This document shows, one piece after another, positions 21,963 to 31,666 of a stretch of DNA of 64,000 nt. The notes under the pieces are model-generated. The model had not been told where the DNA came from, did not search any database, and was given only the letters and a program-made list of their open reading frames with translations. Source of the stretch: Arsenophonus sp052174135 (lineage in GTDB: Bacteria > Pseudomonadota > Gammaproteobacteria > Enterobacterales > Enterobacteriaceae). The stretch lies in assembly GCA_052174135.1 (NCBI GenBank), contig JBQMRZ010000005.1, forward strand, positions 1 through 64,000, written 5' to 3'. The position numbers and the translations under genes are program-made. The number at the start of each line of letters is the position of its first letter. Position 1 is the first letter of the stretch.

Positions 21963-22400
21963 ATGATACAAAAAATCATACAATTTATAAACCAACATAT
22001 AATACTCAGTTTAATTTGGATTACTTTATTAATCACTATAATTATTTTAATTTTTAATCGCTTATTTGCTAAAACAAAAAATATTACTTGCGCGCAAGCA
22101 ATACAATTAATTAATAAAGCAGAAGCAATTACCGTTGATATACGCTCTCGTGATGATTTTTATAAAGGACATATTATTGATTCGATTAATCTAAGTTCAT
22201 TAAAAATAAAGGATAATAATATAAAAGAATTAGAAAAACATAAACAAAAACCAATTATTGTTGTTTCAGAAAATGGTATGGAAGCATTTAAATCTGCTGA
22301 ACAACTAGTAAAACATGGGTTTAAACATGTATTTTTTCTAAAAGAAGGAATTAAAGGTTGGTTTAGTGAAAATTTACCTATAATTAAAATCAAGAAATAA
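21963..22400 (+). CDS. yibN: YibN: membrane-anchored rhodanese-like protein
   Basis: The 145-residue product (E. coli YibN 143) has one N-terminal membrane segment at about residues 14-34 and a cytoplasmic rhodanese-like domain with VDIRSRDDFYKGHIIDSINL and GIKGWFSENLP. In the active-site loop it reads VVSENGMEAF, without the cysteine that E. coli has nearby (GMQC), so sulfurtransferase activity is doubtful. The ATG at 21963 fits the family start; a TTG three codons upstream (21954) is also possible because AGAAGA lies just before it. It heads yibN-secB-gpsA; grxC, which lies between yibN and secB in E. coli, has been removed cleanly, leaving 72 bp. Confidence 0.88.
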   Translation: MIQKIIQFINQHIILSLIWITLLITIIILIFNRLFAKTKNITCAQAIQLINKAEAITVDIRSRDDFYKGHIIDSINLSSLKIKDNNIKELEKHKQKPIIVVSENGMEAFKSAEQLVKHGFKHVFFLKEGIKGWFSENLPIIKIKK

Positions 22401-22472
22401 CTTATCGGAGAAATTAGAAATTATGTTTATACAGTTCAATATCATAATGATATTTAAAAGGTAATTAATGTT

Positions 22473-22946
22473 ATGTTAGAGCAAAATCATGAAGATATGA
22501 TATTTCAAATTCAGCGAATTTATACTAAAGATATTTCATTTGAAACACCTAATACTCCAAAAATTTTTCAGAAAGAGTGGCAACCAGAAGTTAAATTAGA
22601 TTTAAATACCTCGTCTAATGAATTAGTGAAACATATTCATGAAGTTATTTTATGTGTTACAGTTACAGTAAGTATAATTGAAGAAATTGCTTTTCTGTGT
22701 GAAGTACAGCAAGCTGGTATTTTTTCTATCACTGGTATTAAAGAAAACCAAATGGCTCATTGTTTAGGTGTTTATTGCCCAAATATTTTATTTCCATATT
22801 CTCGTGAATGTATTACTAATTTAGTTAGCCGTGGAACTTTTCCTCAACTAAACTTAGCCCCTGTTAATTTTGATATATTATTTATGAATTATCTACAACA
22901 AGATAAAGCTCAAACTAAAAATTTTAAAAATCATCAGGAAGTTTAA
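22473..22946 (+). CDS. secB: SecB: protein-export chaperone
   Basis: SecB is the cytosolic tetrameric chaperone that keeps preproteins unfolded and delivers them to SecA, encoded at 52-54.6 kb. The 157 residues (E. coli 155) align throughout: FQIQRIYTKDISFETPN near the N-terminus, then FLCEVQQAGIFSI, CPNILFPYSRECI and FPQLNLAPVNFDILF. AAGG stands 11 nt before the ATG. The stop codon overlaps the gpsA start by one base (TAATG), giving translational coupling. The acidic helix at the extreme C-terminus is shortened and more Lys/Asn-rich. Confidence 0.97.
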   Translation: MLEQNHEDMIFQIQRIYTKDISFETPNTPKIFQKEWQPEVKLDLNTSSNELVKHIHEVILCVTVTVSIIEEIAFLCEVQQAGIFSITGIKENQMAHCLGVYCPNILFPYSRECITNLVSRGTFPQLNLAPVNFDILFMNYLQQDKAQTKNFKNHQEV

Positions 22947-23971
22947 TGAATACTGTTTCAATGACAGTTATCAGTGCTGGTTCTTATGGTACTGCATTAG
23001 CTATTACGCTTGCCCGTAACGGGCATCGTGTTTTACTTTGGGGGCATGATCCTGATCATATTAAAAAATTACAACAAAATCGCTGTAATCAAACATTCCT
23101 ACCTAATGTCCCATTTCCATATAATTTGTCGCCTGAACTTTCTTTAAAAACAGCTATAAAAAAAAGTAAAAATATATTGATTGTTGTTCCAAGTCATGCA
23201 TTTAATCAAGTTTTAAAGAATATAAAACCTTACTTAACAGAACACTCACGTATTATTTGGGCTACAAAAGGCTTAGAACATAATACAGGGCGTCTATTAC
23301 AAGATGTTGCTAGAGAAATACTTGGAGATAAAATTCCACTAGCCGTTCTTTCTGGGCCAACATTTGCTAAAGAACTGGCTGCTGGGTTACCTACAGCAAT
23401 TACAGTAGCAGCTTCTAATATAAAATTTAGTGAAGAATTACAGAAACTTTTTCATTGTGGTAAAAGTTTTAGGGTTTATAAAAATTCAGATATGATCGGT
23501 GTTCAATTAGGTGGAGCAATAAAAAACGTCATTGCGATTGGTGCAGGAATATCCGATGGTATGGGGTTTGGTGCCAATGCTAGAATAGCGTTAATTACAC
23601 GAGGATTAGCTGAAATCAGTTGTTTAGGTCTTGCTATGGGTGCTCAACTTTCTACATTTATGGGGATGGCAGGTTTAGGAGATTTAGTTTTGACATGTAC
23701 AGATAATCAATCACGAAATCGCCGATTTGGTATACTACTTGGCCAAGGCATGAATATTGAAGAAGCAGAAAAACAAATTGGTCAGATGGTTGAAGGTTAT
23801 TTAAACGCTAAGGAAGTTTATATATTATCAAGACGCATTGGTGTAGAAATGCCAATTATTGAGCAAATCTATAAAGTATTATACTGTAATAAAAATGTAT
23901 TTGAAGCAGCAAATACATTACTTAACCGAACTGCTAAAGATGAAACTAATGATATACATCCTTCTTTTTAG
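22946..23971 (+). CDS. gpsA: GpsA: glycerol-3-phosphate dehydrogenase [NAD(P)+]
   Basis: GpsA reduces dihydroxyacetone phosphate to sn-glycerol-3-phosphate, the backbone of membrane phospholipids. The 341 residues (E. coli 339) keep LSGPTFAKELAAGLPTAI, the catalytic-lysine region GGAIKNVIAIGAG and the MAGLGDLVLTCT segment. One oddity: the N-terminal dinucleotide motif reads VISAGSYGTALA, so the first glycine of GxGxxG is Ser10 (AGT; one G-to-A change from GGT). It is translationally coupled to secB. In enterics cysE follows; here an intrinsic terminator comes 18 nt after the stop and cysE is gone. Confidence 0.96.
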   Translation: MNTVSMTVISAGSYGTALAITLARNGHRVLLWGHDPDHIKKLQQNRCNQTFLPNVPFPYNLSPELSLKTAIKKSKNILIVVPSHAFNQVLKNIKPYLTEHSRIIWATKGLEHNTGRLLQDVAREILGDKIPLAVLSGPTFAKELAAGLPTAITVAASNIKFSEELQKLFHCGKSFRVYKNSDMIGVQLGGAIKNVIAIGAGISDGMGFGANARIALITRGLAEISCLGLAMGAQLSTFMGMAGLGDLVLTCTDNQSRNRRFGILLGQGMNIEEAEKQIGQMVEGYLNAKEVYILSRRIGVEMPIIEQIYKVLYCNKNVFEAANTLLNRTAKDETNDIHPSF

Positions 23972-23988
23972 TTATTAAAACATCAAAT

Positions 23989-24020
23989 AAAGTACAAAAT
24001 ACATTATATTGTACTTTTTG
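23989..24020 (+). terminator. Intrinsic terminator of the yibN-secB-gpsA unit
   Basis: AAAGTACAA (23989-23997) and TTGTACTTT (24009-24017) form a 9-bp stem with an 11-nt loop, running into a short T-stretch. It starts 18 nt after the gpsA stop. Stem, T-run and position all fit a Rho-independent terminator. Confidence 0.7.
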
Positions 24021-24754
24021 ATAATTTAAGCAGAAATTAAATAAAAAAATAAAGATATAGTGATGATAAATTAAAATTAATTAAATTTTATATAATATTT
24101 TTAAAATAATAATCTTTTAATTTATTTTAAAAGATATTTTGATAAATACATTATCTACTCTAAAATTACAACAACTATTATTATTCAAAAAAATACTTAA
24201 AATGCTTATAAAACAATAAAAAATAAATATTTATAAAATTAACAATTTAAATTTATCACATAATATTTTCTGATAATCAAAATATATTCAATCTTCTTTT
24301 TATATTAAAAACTTTCATGCTTTATATCTTTAAAATATTTAATATTAATTGTAAATTTTAAAATATTCTTATTGATAAAACTATTGTAGTTAAAAACTAT
24401 ATATTTTATATTATAATTTATTTTTCTCAGTGAAATAAAAAAAATAAAAATAAATCGACATCATAAAATTTATGATGGCATAATAATTAAAATTAATAAT
24501 TAAATTTTAGGAAATATAGAAATTAAAATGAATATTAACTCAATGTTAGTTTTCTAGTAAATAATATTAAATTATTGTATTTTCTCGATAGAAAACTTGT
24601 AAATCTTAACATTCTCAATCTTTTTAATTTTATTATATTATTTATTAGCTAATAAATAAGTTATACTCCTTATTATTAATAATTTTAATAAAGTATTTTT
24701 TTTAAAAATTATTATTTAAGGTTATTTTTTTTATTTTTATTAGTTTAAGAAATA

Positions 24755-24790
24755 TTTAAATCCTCTTTCTATAAAGAAAGAGGATTTAAA
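24755..24790. terminator. Orphan strong hairpin, perhaps the relic terminator of a lost gene
   Basis: TTTAAATCCTCTTTCT (24755-24770), loop ATAA, and AGAAAGAGGATTTAAA (24775-24790) form a perfect 16-bp stem with several G-C pairs. No gene adjoins it. It lies 783 bp after the gpsA stop, close to where a gene the length of enteric cysE would end. No T-run follows on the plus strand, so a terminator role is only inferred. Confidence 0.5.
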
Positions 24791-25399
24791 GCTATTTAAT
24801 TATATTTTATTTAATTTTAAATATTATTTAACAACATTTATTTTATGAAAATCTTTTATTTTTATAAATGATTTCTAATATAATTAGATTATGTAACATA
24901 TTAGTTATTATTGTTATAGATTTATTTAGATAAGAAATAATATTTATGTAAATTTAATTCTCATATATATTAATAATTAAATAATCTTTATTATCAATGA
25001 TAAATATTAGAAAATTTTTAAAAAAATAAAATTTTATGTATTTTAATATTCTTAATTAAGATATTCTATCTATCTCTTATTAGTTTTTATTTTTTTTAGA
25101 ATAAAAAATATTACTATTAATTTATAAGTTAATAGTTCATCAAGCATATAAAGTAATAAACTACCTTGTAATTCATAAGACAAAAATATTTATAATTATT
25201 GATTTATAAGTTTTACTTTTAATATTTATCAATAAAAATAAATATTTAATTGTTCATGACTATTATTAATTTTAATAAATCTAAGTTTTTATAAAAACTA
25301 ACAATTCATATGATACAGATAGTTTATATAATCTCCTTTTTATACCATTGTCAAAAATAATTATCTAAGGATAATTTAAATATTAACTCCTAGGCATTA

Positions 25400-25436
25400 G
25401 CACTAATATTTTTATTATAATTTTAGTGCACTTTTT
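25400..25436 (+). terminator. Orphan intrinsic terminator in gene-free DNA
   Basis: GCACTAA (25400-25406) and TTAGTGC (25423-25429) form a 7-bp stem with a 16-nt loop, followed after two bases by seven T. This is the layout of a Rho-independent terminator on the plus strand, yet no gene ends nearby. It may mark the end of a vanished gene. Confidence 0.45.
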
Positions 25437-27345
25437 TTATTAAAAGATATTTTTGCCACTATATTTAAGGTTTTTGTTACTATATTTATATCCATCGCTC
25501 TACTATGTAATTTTTATGTATACACAATGAATCATTCGTAAGCTACTATAATATCATAGTTGATAAATATTTATTTTAAGTTATCACATAATATAAATAT
25601 CTATATTAAATATAACAAAATATCTCAATTTTTATAAAATTTTTAAAATACATTTATTGAAATAAATATATTTATTATTTCTTAATTTTATGCATGAATA
25701 TTTTATAATAAAATAACTAAAAATAAGTTTTAATTAAAATTAACAGAAAAATTATTTATAGTTGTTATTTTTTATTTTTTAAAAATTTGTTATTTAATCT
25801 ATTTTATAATTTATTATATTGATAATAAATTATTTAAATTCATACTAAAAATATTAAATATATATTTAGTATATCATATTTTTTATAAGTTATTAACTTT
25901 TTTTAAATTAATCTTAAAATTATTATATTAAGTAAAATTTAAACACTTTCATTATAGACAATATATATTGTAATAAAATTTTTTATTTATCTTCGAAACA
26001 TATACTTGTTTATAGAATTATTTTTAATAATATTGATATTTTTAAAAATAAAATATATATAAATTTTTATTTATTCCTTAATTTATTATACAGTGTATTT
26101 TTTAATAAATTAAATACTTTTTTTATAAAAAATAAACATTACTTAATTTAATTATAGAATTTTTAATTTTTTTATCAACAGCACCAATATTATCATAAAT
26201 ATTAAAATTATTATTAATGATAATTTTTATAAATTTATTTTTAATAACTAAAATTAAGTAATTTATTCTACATAATTAGAATAAATATTCTTTATTATTT
26301 CAGTATGAATTATATAATATTATGTAATTTTCTATATAAAAAAGTTATGTGAATTATAACAAATAATTTAATTATTATAGTATTAATAATAATTAAGTTC
26401 TTAATAATTCATTTATTTTATAAGTATATAATATAGTTTAATTTTGAAATAAAAAAGTATCACATATTTCTAACATTAACAATTTTAACATCTAAATGAG
26501 CAATTTATACTAAAGATTAATAATTTATTTTTATGAAATTATATTATTATTTAAATTCATCATTGTGATTTTAACATATTTTAATAATAAACTAATATCA
26601 ATTTATTTATCATAAAATAACAATATATCAATTAAAAATTATAATTTTATTTTTATCATTAATTAAGCAAAGATTATTTTATTTCAAATTTATACAAATA
26701 TATGCTTGTGAGCATTGAACTATCATATAATTGAAAATTAAATTATTAATATAATTATTATAATAACATATTTTATTTTAAATAACCAGAAAAATAAATA
26801 ATTAAACAAATACTATCGAAGACGTCTAATAGATAGATAAATCATCAATGTTCATTTTAGAGTTATTTAATGCACTAATACAAATTCTTTACTATCTTTC
26901 TTTAATTTTTCTAAATTATTAACTGATAAATAAAATAAAATTACCTTTATAAAAATATTTATATTAATATTTGATAAATAAAAATATTAAATATATCTAT
27001 AATAATATGAATATATTAAAAATGATTTCCATCAATTTAAAAACTATAATTTAATAATTCCATTTAAACATGAAAATCAATCATAATTACATTACATATT
27101 AAATGATAATTGTATCAAAAATCTTATTTTTACTCTCATTTTTGTATATTTTTATAAATAAACGGTATAAAAAATAAATTTTTAAATAAAAATACCTACT
27201 AGTAAAATAAAAAATTAATTTTAAAAAAGGTGATAATCGCTTAGAAATGGATAAACAAAGTTATTAAGTTAAATTAATTGATTTTTTTTTAAAAATAATT
27301 TTTTATAAAGCTATTACTTTAAAATGCTAATAACCTAGATTATTT

Positions 27346-28572
27346 TTAAGAATTTATCATTATCTTTAATAACCATTTAGGCATATCATACGATCCTAAT
27401 ATATAATTTAGTAACTTTGGTTTTATACCTGGCAGTATATTTGTTAATAACAATCCAATATCACAAATTATTTTTTTAATTAAATTATTATTGCCATCAA
27501 ATAATTTGAGTAAACTTTGTACGTTAATTAACATCAGTATAGCACTACGTTTACGTTTATATTCATAACTTTTTAAATAAAGATACTGTCCAATATCTTT
27601 ACCTACACTATTTAAACGACGGAGTTGCCCGATTAATTCTGCAACATCCATAAATCCTAAATTTACTCCTTGCCCTACTAAAGGGTGTATAGTATGAGCA
27701 GCATCTCCTAATAAAACAATACGTTGAGCAGCAAAATTTCGAGCATATTGACCAATGAGTGGAAAAATCTGACGTTCACTAATTAATTGGCAAAATCCAA
27801 GGCGCATATCTAAAGCTACACTTAATTCTTTTTCAAATATAGAAACTTCTAAATTTAACCGTCTATACGCTTCTGTTGCTGGTAATGACCAAACAATTGA
27901 ACAAAGATAGGGATCATATAATGGTAAAAAGGCTAAAATACTATCGTTATAAAAAGATTGATAGGCAGTATGTATGTGAGATGTTTCAGTTTGAATGGTT
28001 GCTATTAGTGCTGTGTGTTCATAGTCCACGAAGCTAATTGGAATATCTGCTTTTTCTCTTACCCATGACTTAGCTCCATCTGCACCAACAACTAACTTTG
28101 CTGTTAATATTTGCTCGTTATCAAGAGTCATAAATACTTCATTTTTGTTCCAAAAAATTTTTTTTAATATATTTTCTGTTAATAACGTAATATCTTTGCT
28201 AGATTGAGCTTGTTGCCACAAGGATCCACGAATAATTGAATTTTCAATGATATATCCGAGATTATGTAAATAATGTTCTTTTGCATCAAATTGAATATAA
28301 CCAAAACTATTTTGCTTCCAAACTTTTATCTTTTGATAACTACAAACTCGTTTTTGTATAATTCTTTGCCATTCACCTAAATAATCAAGTAATTTCTGAC
28401 TAGCTGCATTAATAGAAGATACTCTGAGTGAAGGAGATTCTTGTGGATTAAATTGATGTTTTGGAGGTGAATTTTCAATAACAGCAATTCTCATACCACA
28501 GCCTTGTAAACCACATGCTAACGAAAGACCAATCATACCACCGCCTACAATAATTACATCAAACGATTGCAT
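27346..28572 (-). CDS. ubiI: UbiI: ubiquinone-pathway FAD hydroxylase (C5)
   Basis: UbiI (VisC) is the flavin monooxygenase that hydroxylates C5 of the ubiquinone ring in aerobic synthesis. The 408 residues (E. coli 400) begin MQSFDVIIVGGGMIGLSLACGLQG with the FAD-binding GxGxxG, followed by LRVSSINAASQKLL, the second FAD contact VGADGAKSW, and the GD motif LGDAAHTIHPLVGQGVNLGFMD near residue 290. It lies 18 nt after ubiH and is co-transcribed with it, as in E. coli pepP-ubiH-ubiI. AAGGAA stands 12 nt before the ATG. Its presence with UbiH points to aerobic respiration. Confidence 0.95.
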   Translation of the reverse strand: MQSFDVIIVGGGMIGLSLACGLQGCGMRIAVIENSPPKHQFNPQESPSLRVSSINAASQKLLDYLGEWQRIIQKRVCSYQKIKVWKQNSFGYIQFDAKEHYLHNLGYIIENSIIRGSLWQQAQSSKDITLLTENILKKIFWNKNEVFMTLDNEQILTAKLVVGADGAKSWVREKADIPISFVDYEHTALIATIQTETSHIHTAYQSFYNDSILAFLPLYDPYLCSIVWSLPATEAYRRLNLEVSIFEKELSVALDMRLGFCQLISERQIFPLIGQYARNFAAQRIVLLGDAAHTIHPLVGQGVNLGFMDVAELIGQLRRLNSVGKDIGQYLYLKSYEYKRKRSAILMLINVQSLLKLFDGNNNLIKKIICDIGLLLTNILPGIKPKLLNYILGSYDMPKWLLKIMINS

Positions 28573-28590
28573 AATTAAAATATTCCTTAC

Positions 28591-29784
28591 TTAAAAAGTT
28601 AGAGGTGAAAGGTACCGACCCATTATTTGATGAGCTAAAATATTACGAATAAGTGGTAATGTTTCCAATACTATCAAGCCAATATTGCGGCCGATAGAAA
28701 AAACTAAATGATTATTAGTAAATAAATAAATTAAATTATTTATTAATTTTATTGTATTTTGACGATCATCTATACGCTGCGTTTGATATTCCATAAGAAC
28801 AGAATAAGCACCTATATCACCACTATTATTAGCCACTTGACTAATTATATTAGCAAAAATCATTATATCTCGCATACCAAGATTAAAACCTTGACCGGCA
28901 ATAGGATGTAAGGTTTGTGCTGCATTACCAACTAATACTAATCGATGACTAATTAACCTTTTTGCTTGAGAAAATAATAATGGGAAGTAGTAACGTTTAC
29001 TAATTGCTTGAATTTCTCCTAATTGCCAACCAAATAATTTTTGTAATTTTGCTATAAATATACTATCATTACATTGCATAATATATTTTATTTTCTCTAA
29101 TGGATGACACCAAATTAATGAACTACGTCTTTTTGATATAGGTAATATTGCTAATAAACCATATTTAGTTAAACGCTCAAAGGCTTGCTCTTGTGTTTTT
29201 TTGCTAGTTAAAATATTAGTAATAATTGCGCATTGTTGATAATATTCACGATGCCATTCAATTTTACAGCTTTTACCTATCATGGAAAAAGTACCATCAG
29301 CAGCAACCAATAATTGCCCAATTAATACTTTACCACTAGCCAATTTAACTGATACATAATTAATAGTGCGCTCAATAGCAATCACTTTATCAGGGCAATA
29401 TAACTTAACATTTTTTGTTTTCCTTAGCTGTTCAAATAAGCAATTTTCTGCATAATGTAATTGAATCACATAACCGAATGCAGGAAGTGAATAATCGTTA
29501 GCTTTCATATTAACAGTGCTAGTATATCCATATTCAGAAACATGAATATTACAAATTGGTGTTACATATTTTTTTAAACAAGACCATATACCAATTTGAT
29601 TAAACTGCTGACAAGTGCCATAAGCTAATGCAATGGTTCTAGTATCAATATTAGTGGTTACTTTATTATATAAACGTAATTTTATTTCAATTAATGAAAT
29701 TTGAATTTTTTCTTTACTTAATGCTGAAATAGCAAGCGCTAATGATGCTCCAGTCATACCGCCGCCAACAATAATTACTTTCAT
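28591..29784 (-). CDS. ubiH: UbiH: ubiquinone-pathway FAD hydroxylase (C1)
   Basis: UbiH is the 2-octaprenyl-6-methoxyphenol hydroxylase of ubiquinone synthesis, in the same flavin monooxygenase family as UbiI next door. The product is 397 residues (E. coli 392). It has VIIVGGGMTGASLALAIS at the N-terminus, VAADGTFSMIG in the middle and LVGNAAQTLHPIAGQGFNLGMRD late; the GN in place of GD is also found in E. coli UbiH. A GTG lies directly before the ATG; I chose the ATG by homology. AAGG sits unusually close to it. pepP and ygfB, upstream in E. coli, are absent. Confidence 0.94.
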   Translation of the reverse strand: MKVIIVGGGMTGASLALAISALSKEKIQISLIEIKLRLYNKVTTNIDTRTIALAYGTCQQFNQIGIWSCLKKYVTPICNIHVSEYGYTSTVNMKANDYSLPAFGYVIQLHYAENCLFEQLRKTKNVKLYCPDKVIAIERTINYVSVKLASGKVLIGQLLVAADGTFSMIGKSCKIEWHREYYQQCAIITNILTSKKTQEQAFERLTKYGLLAILPISKRRSSLIWCHPLEKIKYIMQCNDSIFIAKLQKLFGWQLGEIQAISKRYYFPLLFSQAKRLISHRLVLVGNAAQTLHPIAGQGFNLGMRDIMIFANIISQVANNSGDIGAYSVLMEYQTQRIDDRQNTIKLINNLIYLFTNNHLVFSIGRNIGLIVLETLPLIRNILAHQIMGRYLSPLTF

Positions 29785-31327
29785 CACCTTAAATATACCC
29801 CTATTTACTTCACTGATGTTATTAAAGTTTCTGTCACATAAGGATCTTTAATAATAGAATTGCCAATTTTTTATATTTTATTCGTAGAATAAAATATTGT
29901 TTTAATATGAAGATAAATTTCTTAATAAATTTTAAATATACTAATATTTTGTATAATATAAATTCTAAGTTCAACAATAATATTGTATAAAATGCTAATA
30001 AATATTCTAAGTTTACATCATAATCAATAAGAACATAGATATTAAGTCCTAATTAACATAACTTAAATTATACATAAAAGTAGATAGACTTTATTTTTGA
30101 TTAAATTATTTAATTCAATTTGTAAAATACTTAATTTAATTAAGATTAAAATCTTAATTTTTATTTTATATAGAATATAAAAATTTTTATTGCTCATGAT
30201 GCAAATATAAGCATTCGATTTAATTTTATATCTTGATAGATAAATTTATGTTAGTTTTATATAACTATTTGATATTTATATATGTTTTTTAAAAAATTAT
30301 ATCGTTTAATTACTTAATTACTTAATTACTTAATTACTTAATTACTTACTTGCTTAAATATGCAATTTTATTATAATTTTAATTATATTTAATAATAATT
30401 AACACAATTTTTTAGTTCATTAAATCCTGTAGATAAATAAATTTCATTAAATACTGTATTAACAACAAGGATATTTAAAACTTATATTTTATTTAAAAAG
30501 ATATAAAAATAATTGCACTATCTTAGGTGCTATTTTAATGAGTTATAATGATAGATATAAATAAGTTATTTAATTATTTTATTTATTTTTGTAAATTACT
30601 ATAAATAAAAATAAGTTTAAATGTTATGTTTATTGATGTAATAATAGTTATTTTTTATTTTTTATTCATTGAAATTTTAGATCTATAAAAGTAATTAAAT
30701 AAATTTAAATTATAATTTTATTATACTCCAATATCTCTTCTAAAATCTTATTTAATTTATTTTAAGTGTTTTTTTTGAATAATTTTAACACATTAATATT
30801 ATATAAATTCATAAAAATTTTTAACTTTTTTATCAACTTAAGTTATTTAAAATTTAAAATCAATAAAATGATTAATTAGATAAAATTGATTAAATATTAA
30901 TAGAAAAATTTTTTTCTGATGACGATTAGTTAAAAATATATTTTCTATTATTTAAAGATTAAGATATAAAATCATAAAATTCATGTAGTTTGTTTATTGA
31001 ATTTTATAAAAAAAATAAGTTATTATTACTTAATTTATAAAATAATTTTTAGTTATAATCATGATTATCTTCATGAATTTGATTAATAATTAAACTGTAT
31101 ATTTCTGGTATTTTTATAAAAAAAATTATTTTTTTTGCAAAAGTAATTATTTAATTTAATAATTAATTAAATATTTTTTATTAGTATATTTATTTAAATA
31201 TATTAATATATAAGTGCATAAATTTCACGTTATATGAATTTAAATTATTTTTATAGCATCAATAGAATTATAGGAAATAAAATGTTATTACCATGCTTCT
31301 TCTTCAAAACATAATCAGGAAGGTATA
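29785..31327. other. Gene-free AT-rich region (position of pepP and ygfB)
   Basis: About 1.5 kb between divergent ubiH and zapA. In E. coli it holds ygfB and pepP; neither is recognisable on the minus strand. A tandem TTAATTAC repeat at 30306-30345 is listed separately, and a 10-bp stem AATTAAGATT/AATCTTAATT lies near 30140. Just before zapA the sequence becomes less AT-rich and carries a strong ribosome site. Confidence 0.7.
30306..30345. repeat. 8-bp tandem repeat (TTAATTAC, 5 copies)
   Basis: Five exact head-to-tail copies of TTAATTAC are followed by degraded TTAC/TTGC units. Copies are directly adjacent without spacers, so this is a slippage microsatellite and not a CRISPR array. It may vary in copy number between cells. 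Confidence 0.85.
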
Positions 31328-31618
31328 ATGTCTACACAACCTGTTGATATTCAAATTTTAGGGCGAACATTAAAAGTTAATTGCCCAAAAGAACAAAAAG
31401 ATGCTTTAAAATCGTCTGCGACTGAACTTGAACAACGATTAAAGGATCTTAAAAATTTAACTGGTGTTACAAACACTGAACAACTTATCTTTATTGTTGC
31501 TTTAAATATTTGCCACGAACTTTCACAAGAAAAAATCAAAACACAGAATTATACTGATAATATGGAACAAAAATTTCGCGTATTGCAACATACTATTGAA
31601 CAAGTATTACAAGAATAA
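31328..31618 (+). CDS. zapA: ZapA: FtsZ-ring assembly protein, C-terminally truncated
   Basis: ZapA bundles FtsZ filaments at the division site; FtsZ is encoded at 57-58 kb. The 96 residues align with E. coli ZapA (109) from MSTQPVDIQILGRTLKVNCP through VTNTEQLIFIVALNICHELSQEK to the C-terminal helix TIEQVLQE. At that point, where E. coli has Gln, there is a TAA stop. The same frame continues after it with SHITERTITPLEQKK to a second TAA at 31664-31666, matching the E. coli tail GRITEKT. A CAA-to-TAA mutation has therefore removed about 16 residues. The globular domain and most of the coiled coil remain, so it may still work. A strong ribosome site (AGGAAGG) precedes the ATG. Confidence 0.95.
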   Translation: MSTQPVDIQILGRTLKVNCPKEQKDALKSSATELEQRLKDLKNLTGVTNTEQLIFIVALNICHELSQEKIKTQNYTDNMEQKFRVLQHTIEQVLQE

Positions 31619-31666
31619 TCACACATTACTGAACGAACAATTACTCCATTAGAGCAAAAAAAATAA
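31616..31666 (+). other. Untranslated remnant of the ancestral ZapA C-terminus
   Basis: The TAA at 31616-31618 is followed in frame by 15 sense codons (SHITERTITPLEQKK) and a second TAA at 31664-31666. ITERT matches ITEKT at the same place in E. coli ZapA. This is the old end of the gene, still readable, so the nonsense mutation must be recent relative to the erosion elsewhere. Confidence 0.75.

Larger units (their letters stand above)
23972..27345. other. Gene-free AT-rich region after gpsA
   Basis: About 3.4 kb without a recognisable gene. It begins with the gpsA terminator and contains two further hairpins with G-C pairs (24755-24790 and 25400-25436), plus a perfect 12-bp stem with 4-nt loop at 25806-25833. 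cysE would lie at its start in an enteric genome. The right end is the boundary with the ubiI-ubiH neighbourhood, so an old rearrangement junction probably lies inside. Confidence 0.7.

Noticed and set aside
30306..30360. Short regular repeats, possible CRISPR array
   Set aside because: Units are 8 bp and directly adjacent with no spacers, and no cas genes exist in the window.
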